6,924 bases of DNA, taken from Gemmatimonadota bacterium (GTDB taxonomy: Bacteria; Gemmatimonadota; Gemmatimonadetes; Gemmatimonadales; GWC2-71-9). Every line of letters starts with the position of its first letter. Positions within the stretch are counted from its first letter, which is position 1. The position numbers were made by a program, and so were the translations under genes. The notes beneath the pieces are model-generated. The model was not told where the DNA came from. It saw nothing but the letters and a program-made list of their open reading frames with translations, and searched no databases. Below, piece by piece: positions 1 through 5,469 of the stretch. The DNA is taken from the NCBI GenBank assembly GCA_025360265.1, contig JANYCP010000243.1:1-6924 (forward strand), in the 5' to 3' direction.

Positions 1-63
1 GTCCAGGAGAGTGCCAGCTATCTGGCTCACTTTCAGGACCCCATCTGGACCTGGCGCCGCTGA
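1..63 (+). CDS. C-terminal end of an unidentified upstream protein (partial)
   Basis: Frame 1 is open from the first base to a TGA at 61-63 and encodes 20 residues ending in QDPIWTWRR. Most codons end in G or C, as in the genes downstream, which supports real coding. The gene starts before the window. Its stop lies 17 bases before the start of the binding-protein gene on the same strand, so it may belong to the same transcript. I do not recognise the family from so short a tail, and no function should be inferred. A chance open frame of this length in GC-rich DNA is also possible. Confidence 0.5.
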   Translation, partial: VQESASYLAHFQDPIWTWRR

Positions 64-71
64 CTTCAATC

Positions 72-75
72 GAGG
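72..75 (+). promoter_or_regulatory. Ribosome binding site of the substrate-binding protein gene
   Basis: A GAGG core sits 5 bases before the ATG at 81. It supports that start codon, which is also the one that gives a proper signal peptide. No convincing -35/-10 promoter is visible in the 80 bases available, so the operon promoter may lie upstream of the window. Confidence 0.5.
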
Positions 76-80
76 CTTCG

Positions 81-1724
81 ATGAATCGCCTGCTTCGCTC
101 CGCACTCCTGGTGACCTGCACCGCATCGCTCGCCGCGCCGGCGTGCGCTCAGCGAAGCGCGCCGCATGCGACAATTGTGTATGACGTCGGCAAGGAGCCG
201 GCGATGCCCATCCCGCTCTTCACCAATTCGGAAGAAGCCAACGAGGACCTCGGCGACCAGCTCTTCCTCCACTTTGTCACCTTTGCGCCGGGCGCACGGG
301 TTTCCGGCGACAATGTGCTCATGCCGTCACTCGCGAAAGGATGGCACCGGGTCGACCCACTGACACTCGTGTTCGACATCGATCCGCGCGCCAAGTGGCA
401 CGACGGCGCCCCGGTCACCGCCCACGACGTGACATATACATGGGAGCTGGTGAACAGTCCGAAGCTGCGGATCGCCGGCCGCGCCCGACTGGATCCGATT
501 GCGTCGGTCGAGGCGATTGGCGATCGCACAGTCCGCGTCCATTTCAAGCAGCCGTCGCAGGAGCAGGTGTACACCTTTGGCTTCCTGATCCAGCCGCTAC
601 CGTCCCACCTCCTGGAAAAAATGGCGCCGGAGGCAATCGCTACATCCGATTACGCAAAGCATCCTATTGGAAATGGGCCGTTCAAGTTCGAGCGCCGGGT
701 GCCGGGGCAGCTCGTGGAACTCCGCGCCGACTCGACCTTCTTTCTCGGCCGACCCACGATAGCCCGGGTAATCTTCCAGACGGCAGCCAACGCCGACGCG
801 CGGCTGAACGCGTTCCTTGCCGGTGAAGTCGACATCTACGATCACATCCCGCCGACCGCGATGGCGCAGGCGCAGCAGCATACCGACACCCGCCTGCTGG
901 AGGGACAGTCGAATGCCATCGTCTACCTCTTGTTCAACCCCCGGTCGCCCGCGGACAGTACCAAGCCACATCCCGCGTTAGGCGACCTGCGCGTTCGCGA
1001 GGCGCTCACTCTTGCGCTCGACCGCGAAACGATCGCGCATGTGACATTTGGTGCGAGCGCGAAGGTGCCCGATGCGGCGCAGTCGCAACTGTGGGGCTGG
1101 ATCACACCCGGCGGCATCAAAGGGCACGCCGTTGACGTTGCCCGCGCCCGAACACTGCTGAGCGAAGCCGGTTGGCGCGATGCCAACGGCGACGGAATCC
1201 TCGACAAGAACGGTGCACCGCTCAGTATTAGCGTGCTGTACGTCGCCGGCAATCCGCTCTCCGACAAGATTGCCCTCCAGGCGCAGGAAATGTTGCGCAA
1301 GGTTGGCGTTGAGCTTCGTCTCGACAAGGTGGAAAGCGCCGTTATCAACTCGCGGGTAATTAACGGGCAGTGGGATCTGGTCTATTCGCGGCGCAATCAG
1401 GACCCGACGCCGACCTCGCTGGTGCAAAGCTGGTCATGCGAATCTGCGAAGCTGTCCGACGGGAGCAACCCGGGTCACTGGTGCGACCCGACCTTCGACA
1501 AGCTGGTTGCGGCGGCCGGTGCCGCGAAGGATCAACCCGTCGCATGGAAGGCCGTGCTCGATCGGATGACATCGCAACACCCGGCCATTTTCATCGCCGC
1601 TGCGCCAAACCCAGTCGCCGTGCACCGCCGCTTCGACAACGTCATTACCTGGGCGACTCGTCCGTGGCTCTCGCTCTGGCAATGGCGCGTCCGCCCAGAA
1701 GCCGCCATCGCTCGCGATCGGTGA
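81..1724 (+). CDS. ABC transporter substrate-binding protein, family 5 (peptide/nickel type)
   Basis: This is the periplasmic ligand receptor of the importer, 547 residues, close to the usual 500-560. Residues 1-23 form a Sec signal peptide (basic start, hydrophobic core around 8-19) with likely cleavage after ACA at 21-23. Cys22 is not in a good lipobox (APAC), so a soluble periplasmic protein is more likely than a lipoprotein. Family 5 hallmarks follow in order: WHDGAPVTAHDV at 106-117, IGNGPFKF at 196-203, LRVREALTLALDRETI at 303-318, and an LLSEAGW helix at 359-365 leading into DANGDGILDKNG at 367-378. Residues 441-443 (DPT) match the conserved late region. Two cysteines, 453 and 468, are close enough for a disulfide. 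The neighbours show it feeds the BCDF complex. The ligand is not determined; peptides are favoured because of the aminopeptidase downstream. Confidence 0.93.
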   Translation: MNRLLRSALLVTCTASLAAPACAQRSAPHATIVYDVGKEPAMPIPLFTNSEEANEDLGDQLFLHFVTFAPGARVSGDNVLMPSLAKGWHRVDPLTLVFDIDPRAKWHDGAPVTAHDVTYTWELVNSPKLRIAGRARLDPIASVEAIGDRTVRVHFKQPSQEQVYTFGFLIQPLPSHLLEKMAPEAIATSDYAKHPIGNGPFKFERRVPGQLVELRADSTFFLGRPTIARVIFQTAANADARLNAFLAGEVDIYDHIPPTAMAQAQQHTDTRLLEGQSNAIVYLLFNPRSPADSTKPHPALGDLRVREALTLALDRETIAHVTFGASAKVPDAAQSQLWGWITPGGIKGHAVDVARARTLLSEAGWRDANGDGILDKNGAPLSISVLYVAGNPLSDKIALQAQEMLRKVGVELRLDKVESAVINSRVINGQWDLVYSRRNQDPTPTSLVQSWSCESAKLSDGSNPGHWCDPTFDKLVAAAGAAKDQPVAWKAVLDRMTSQHPAIFIAAAPNPVAVHRRFDNVITWATRPWLSLWQWRVRPEAAIARDR

Positions 1725-1725
1725 C

Positions 1726-2697
1726 ATGTCGCGCTGGATGATCCGGCGCATTGCGGAAGCGGTCGCGACCACAGTGGTCGCGCTCTTGCTGCTTATCGTG
1801 TTGCTACACCTGCTCCCCGGCGACCCGTTGTCGGCGCTCCTCGGCGATCGCGGCGCCGATCCCGCGGTGCGCGCCGACCTCGAGCGATGCTGGAGCAGTC
1901 ACCGCAACACGTGGCAATCGGTGACGACGTATTTCGGCTGCCTCGCGCGCGGTGACCTGAGCTATTCGTTGAGCAAGCAGGAGCCTGTCCTCCAACTCAT
2001 TCGCGAGCGGCTCGGGCCAACGCTCCTGCTCGGCGGGTTGACACTATTGATCGACTTCACGATCGGCTTGGCCCTCGGCGTCTGGTCAGCGTTGCATCCG
2101 GACACGTGGCGCGCGCGCCTCATCAGCGCGACCACGATCGTCGGCTACACGCTGCCTTCGTTCGTGGTGGGCATGCTGCTGGTCTGGATCTTCGCGATCA
2201 AGCTGCCGTGGCTGCCGACCGGACAGCTCAGCGAGGTAACGCTTCCGGTGGACAGCGGCGCCTGGGCCGTCTTCGCTGACCACATCAAGCATCTGATCCT
2301 GCCGCTCACGGCGATGGTGATCGCGACGATCGCAGTGCCGTTACGACAGCAGCGTACCGCAGCGATGACAACTGCCGCGGCGCCATGGGTGCTGGCCGCG
2401 CGGGCGCGTGGCGTCCGCCCCTTCGCGGTGGCATGGCGCCATTGCTGGCGACCAGCGCTCACCCCGATCGTCACGCTGCTTGGCCTCTGGGTGCCAATGC
2501 TCGTCGCCGGCGCAGTATTTGTTGAATCGGTCTTCAGCTGGCCCGGAATGGGGTCGCTCCTCGCCGACGCCACATTTGCACGCGACGTCCCAGTGGTCGT
2601 CGCTGCCGGGTTCGTGGTAATCGTTGTAGTCCAGATCGGATCATTGCTCGCCGACGCGCTGTATCACATCGTCGATCCGGCACAGCGGTCAACATGA
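1726..2697 (+). CDS. ABC transporter permease, DppB/OppB type
   Basis: This is one of the two membrane subunits that form the import channel, 323 residues, within the family norm. About six membrane helices can be seen: near 10-30, 100-122, 134-158, 189-206, 246-268 and 288-312. The cytoplasmic EAA coupling loop, which docks on an ATPase, is at about 219-247, with the key glycine at 229 (AARARGV). The conserved VFVESVFSWPGMG at 264-276 and the C-terminal ALYHIVDP at 311-318 are typical of DppB-type permeases. LLPGDP at 29-34 after the first helix is also a family mark. The large external loop (about 35-97) keeps GDLSYS at 76-81 but is divergent in the middle, with cysteines 55 and 72. The start lies one base after the preceding stop; there is no strong ribosome site, so coupling is likely. 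Confidence 0.93.
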   Translation: MSRWMIRRIAEAVATTVVALLLLIVLLHLLPGDPLSALLGDRGADPAVRADLERCWSSHRNTWQSVTTYFGCLARGDLSYSLSKQEPVLQLIRERLGPTLLLGGLTLLIDFTIGLALGVWSALHPDTWRARLISATTIVGYTLPSFVVGMLLVWIFAIKLPWLPTGQLSEVTLPVDSGAWAVFADHIKHLILPLTAMVIATIAVPLRQQRTAAMTTAAAPWVLAARARGVRPFAVAWRHCWRPALTPIVTLLGLWVPMLVAGAVFVESVFSWPGMGSLLADATFARDVPVVVAAGFVVIVVVQIGSLLADALYHIVDPAQRST

Positions 2698-3500
2698 AGT
2701 CACAACGGGGCTGGGGTATCCTCTTGCTCGGCCTGCTTGTTCTGCTCGCGGTGATTGGTCCGTGGGTCGCTCCCGACTGGCACGCGATGTCCGATGCATT
2801 GACGGACGCGTTGCTCCCGCCGTCACGAGCGCACTGGTTCGGTACCGACCAACTGCGCCGTGACGTCTTTGCCCGACTCGCCTACGGTGCGCGCGTCTCG
2901 CTGGTTGTCGCGACGATCGCCGTGACCGTGGCCGCGATACTCGGCACAATGATTGGGCTCGCGGCCGGAACCGCAGTCGGTTGGATCGGCGCAACCGTGC
3001 AACGGTGCATCAATGTCGGGCTGGCGTTGCCGCGAGTCATTGTCCTACTGGTTGTGCTTGCTGCCGTGGGACTGCTGTCACCAGTCGCGCTGGGCATCAT
3101 CCTCGGTGGAACTGGCTGGCCCGCTGTTGCGCGGCTGGTGCGCGGCGAAGCCTTGCGCTTGCGGGAGGCGCCGTTCGTTGTGGCTGCTCATGCGCTCGGC
3201 GCGACACCGGGTCGAGTTGTCTGGCGTGAGATTCTGCCAGGCACGATGCCGGCAGTGCTGGTTGCCACGACGTTGGGCCTTGCCGACGCCATCCTGCTCG
3301 AAGCCGGCCTGTCGTTCATCGGTGTCGGCGTGAAGGCGCCGATTCCTTCCTGGGGCGGAATGATTCTCGAAGCCCGAGAGCAACTAACGAACGCACCCTG
3401 GCTCCTCATCGCGCCCTGCCTGGCCTTGGGTCTGGCCACCTCTGCTGCCACATTGCTCGGCGAGGCTCTCCGCACATCCCTGCAACCCGACACACGATGA
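2694..3500 (+). CDS. ABC transporter permease, DppC/OppC type
   Basis: This is the second membrane subunit, pairing with the DppB-type protein. At 268 residues it is slightly short because the cytoplasmic N-terminus before the first helix (about 7-26) is only a few residues long. Family motifs are HWFGTDQLRRDVFARL at 47-62 (the usual glycine before RD is replaced by Arg55), GARVSL at 65-70, and an EAA loop at about 160-187 with its glycine at 169 (AAHALGATPG). LLEAGLSFIGVGV at 201-213 followed by PSWGGMI at 218-224 is diagnostic of DppC-type permeases. Further helices lie near 72-95, 107-128, 187-205 and 234-256. The ATG overlaps the permease B stop in ATGA, so translation is probably coupled. 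Confidence 0.93.
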   Translation: MKSQRGWGILLLGLLVLLAVIGPWVAPDWHAMSDALTDALLPPSRAHWFGTDQLRRDVFARLAYGARVSLVVATIAVTVAAILGTMIGLAAGTAVGWIGATVQRCINVGLALPRVIVLLVVLAAVGLLSPVALGIILGGTGWPAVARLVRGEALRLREAPFVVAAHALGATPGRVVWREILPGTMPAVLVATTLGLADAILLEAGLSFIGVGVKAPIPSWGGMILEAREQLTNAPWLLIAPCLALGLATSAATLLGEALRTSLQPDTR

Positions 3501-4477
3501 CGCCGCTACTCGAAGTGGCCAACCTCAACATTTTCTTTCCGCAGGCAAGCGGCGAGAGCACCGTGCCCGTCGACGACGTGAGCTTCACGGTGGCTGCAGG
3601 AGAACTCGTCGCGTTGGTTGGCGAATCGGGATGCGGCAAGACACTCACCGGCTTGGCGCTTCCCCGCCTGCTGCCGCGTGGCGCCGAAATGGGCGCACGT
3701 ACGGTCATCAGGTTTCGCGGCACCGACCTGACATCGCTCAGCGAGAGCGAACTCCGCACATATCGCGGCCGCCGCATCGCGATGGTGTTCCAGGATCCGA
3801 TGACGTCGCTCAACCCGGTGATGCGCGTCGGCGCACAGATTGCCGAAGCGATCCACGCCCACCGCAAGGTGTCGAAGCGGGACGCCCGCGAGCGGGTGCT
3901 CGCGCTGCTCACTGAAGTGGGCATTGCCGATCCGACATCGCGCATCGACGCGTATCCACACCAGCTCAGTGGCGGGATGCGCCAGCGCATCCTCATCGCC
4001 ATGGCGCTCGCCGCCGAACCCGACCTGCTCGTCGCTGATGAACCGACGACCGCACTCGACGTCACCATCCAGGCGCAGATCCTCGAATTGCTTGATCACC
4101 TGCGCGCCACCCGCAAACTGGCCGTTCTGTTGATCACCCACGACCTCGGCATCGTCGCGGGCCGCGCCGATCGTGTGCTCGTGATGTACGCGGGGCGTAT
4201 CGTCGAGTCGGCGAAGACTGCACGGCTCTTCTCGCACCCGGCACATCCCTATACTCGTGGCCTCTTTGCGTCGATCCCGCGGCTCGATGCCGATACCACA
4301 CGTCTCACGCCGATCGGCGGGTCGGTGCCGCGTCCGGCTGATTGGCCAACCGGATGCCGGTTCCACCCACGCTGTGGAGCAGCCATCGCGCACTGCACGA
4401 CCCACCGGCCGCCGCTCGAAGCGGCTGGCCCGGATCAACTCGCGGCGTGCTGGGTCACCCAGGGAATGACGAAATGA
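3497..4477 (+). CDS. ABC transporter ATP-binding protein, DppD/OppD type
   Basis: This is a cytoplasmic ATPase that powers import, working as a heterodimer with the next gene's product; 326 residues is normal for the family. All catalytic motifs are intact: Walker A GESGCGKT at 42-49, Q-loop glutamine 99 in VFQDP, signature LSGGMRQ at 157-163, Walker B LLVADEP at 177-183 with catalytic Glu182, D-loop TALD at 185-188, and switch His215 in THD. The C-terminal oligopeptide-transporter extension (about 235-326) has HPYTRGL at 250-256 and four cysteines at 287, 293, 300 and 318, the pattern linked to an iron-sulfur cluster in this subfamily. The start overlaps the permease C stop (ATGA), and no Shine-Dalgarno motif is visible in the CA-rich bases before it. 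An antisense open frame runs through most of the gene but is a codon-bias shadow. Confidence 0.95.
   Translation: MTPLLEVANLNIFFPQASGESTVPVDDVSFTVAAGELVALVGESGCGKTLTGLALPRLLPRGAEMGARTVIRFRGTDLTSLSESELRTYRGRRIAMVFQDPMTSLNPVMRVGAQIAEAIHAHRKVSKRDARERVLALLTEVGIADPTSRIDAYPHQLSGGMRQRILIAMALAAEPDLLVADEPTTALDVTIQAQILELLDHLRATRKLAVLLITHDLGIVAGRADRVLVMYAGRIVESAKTARLFSHPAHPYTRGLFASIPRLDADTTRLTPIGGSVPRPADWPTGCRFHPRCGAAIAHCTTHRPPLEAAGPDQLAACWVTQGMTK
4461..4465 (+). promoter_or_regulatory. Ribosome binding site that fixes the start of the DppF-type ATPase
   Basis: AGGGA lies 8 bases before the ATG at 4474, inside the end of the preceding gene. The reading frame is open further upstream to an ATG at 4342. 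That would add 44 residues of out-of-frame DppD sequence, whereas the protein from 4474 begins exactly where family members begin (IPLLSVERLVKHY). Confidence 0.55.
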
Positions 4478-5439
4478 TTCCGCTGCTCAGCGTCGAACGT
4501 CTCGTTAAGCACTACGCCCAAGGCGGCGCGTTCGCGCGGCGCGGCGCGGTGGTGAAAGCCGTTGAAGATGTGTCGTTCACGATCGCTGCTGGCGAAACCC
4601 TCGGCCTGGTTGGCGAATCCGGCAGTGGCAAGACGACCGTGGGACGGGCCGTCCTGCGACTCGAGTTGCCGACCGAGGGCATCGTTCGCTTCGAAGGCAC
4701 CGACCTTGCCACGCTCTCGCCAGCGGAGCTGCGCACGTTGCGGCGCCGCATGCAGATCGTCTTTCAGGATCCCTTTGCATCGTTGAATCCACGCCGGACT
4801 GTCGGTGCCTCAGTGGCCGAAGGGCTCGAGATCCACAAGATGCTTCCGAAACGGGAAATCCCCGAACGCGTGGCGGAGCTACTGGAGGAAGTTGGACTCG
4901 ATGCCGCGTACGCCCACAAGTATCCGCACGAATTCTCAGGCGGACAGCGGCAGCGCATCGGGATTGCCCGCGCACTCGCCGTTGAGCCGAGCTTTATCGT
5001 GTGCGATGAACCGGTGTCGGCACTCGATGTGTCGGTGCAAGCGCAGGTACTCAATCTGCTGCTTGACCTGCGCGACGCGCGCAATCTTTCCTATCTATTT
5101 ATTGCGCACGACGTCGCACTCGTCCGACAGATCGCGCACCGTGTCGCCGTCATGTATCTCGGCACCATCGTCGAGATCGGTCCGGCCCGCACCGTGATCG
5201 ACGCGCCAAAGCATCCGTACACACAGGCACTCGTTTCGGCGGTGCCGCAGCCCGACCCGACCAAGGGAACGGCGCGGATCGTGCTCGCGGGCGACCCTCC
5301 GTCGCCGTCCAATCCGCCGTCGGGCTGCCCATTTGTCACCCGCTGCTTCCACCCGATGAAGGATTCACGTTGCGCCGCGCAACGCCCGTCGCTGCGGCTG
5401 GTAGCCGGGCGCGATGTGGCGTGTCATTACGCCGATTAG
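4474..5439 (+). CDS. ABC transporter ATP-binding protein, DppF/OppF type
   Basis: This is the second cytoplasmic ATPase of the importer, 321 residues. The N-terminus has the DppF-type stretch between the first strand and Walker A (GGAFARRGAVVKAVEDVSF at 17-35). Motifs are intact: Walker A GESGSGKT at 47-54, Q-loop Gln98, signature FSGGQRQR at 154-161, Walker B FIVCDEP at 174-180 with Glu179, D-loop SALD at 182-185, and switch His212 in AHD. The C-terminal extension has HPYTQAL at 247-253, a proline-rich link (GDPPSPSNPPSGCPF, 273-287) and cysteines 285, 291, 300 and 317. Both ATPases keep their own catalytic residues, so both ATP sites are probably active. The chosen start overlaps the DppD-type stop (ATGA); the upstream in-frame ATG at 4342 is rejected because it would lie deep inside the preceding gene. 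Confidence 0.95.
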   Translation: MIPLLSVERLVKHYAQGGAFARRGAVVKAVEDVSFTIAAGETLGLVGESGSGKTTVGRAVLRLELPTEGIVRFEGTDLATLSPAELRTLRRRMQIVFQDPFASLNPRRTVGASVAEGLEIHKMLPKREIPERVAELLEEVGLDAAYAHKYPHEFSGGQRQRIGIARALAVEPSFIVCDEPVSALDVSVQAQVLNLLLDLRDARNLSYLFIAHDVALVRQIAHRVAVMYLGTIVEIGPARTVIDAPKHPYTQALVSAVPQPDPTKGTARIVLAGDPPSPSNPPSGCPFVTRCFHPMKDSRCAAQRPSLRLVAGRDVACHYAD

Positions 5440-5443
5440 TTTT
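5418..5443 (+). terminator. Weak hairpin with short T run at the end of the transporter operon
   Basis: GGCGT (5418-5422) pairs with ACGCC (5429-5433) around a 6-base loop, and TTTT follows at 5440-5443. The stem is only five base pairs, it overlaps the last codons of the ATPase gene, and six bases separate it from the T run. It could lower read-through into the peptidase gene but is well below a strong intrinsic terminator. Confidence 0.2.
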
Positions 5444-5456
5444 GTACGTCCCTCAC

Positions 5457-5461
5457 AAGAG
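5457..5461 (+). promoter_or_regulatory. Ribosome binding site of the M1 peptidase gene
   Basis: AAGAG is 8 bases before the ATG at 5470, within the 30-base gap after the ATPase stop. The gap is too short to hold a full promoter by itself. The peptidase is therefore either read from the transporter transcript or from a promoter inside the ATPase gene. Confidence 0.4.
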
Positions 5462-5469
5462 CGTTTCCC

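Larger units (their letters stand above)
81..5439 (+). other. Five-gene peptide-type ABC importer operon
   Basis: The gene order is binding protein, permease B, permease C, ATPase D, ATPase F, the classic order of Dpp/Opp/Nik importers. The first junction has one base between stop and start (1725). The next three are ATGA overlaps at 2694-2697, 3497-3500 and 4474-4477. Clear Shine-Dalgarno motifs are seen before the first and last genes only. Permease B, permease C and ATPase D have weak or no motif, so they probably depend on translational coupling to the gene before. All five subunits are full length with intact family motifs, so the importer looks functional. Confidence 0.9.

Noticed and set aside
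81..149. Binding protein as a lipoprotein anchored at Cys22.
   Set aside because: The residues before Cys22 (APA) do not fit a lipobox well, because proline occupies the -2 position. A standard signal peptidase I site (ACA before Gln24) fits better.
3506..4438. A 310-codon open frame on the minus strand lying opposite the DppD-type ATPase gene.
   Set aside because: The plus-strand frame has every ATPase motif. The antisense product shows no recognisable domain and is rich in Arg, Ala and His, as expected when GC-rich codons are read backwards.
4342..4473. An N-terminal extension of 44 residues for the DppF-type ATPase from the upstream in-frame ATG.
   Set aside because: This stretch is the conserved C-terminus of the DppD-type ATPase in another frame. 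The ATG at 4474 has a ribosome site, an ATGA overlap and the correct family N-terminus.
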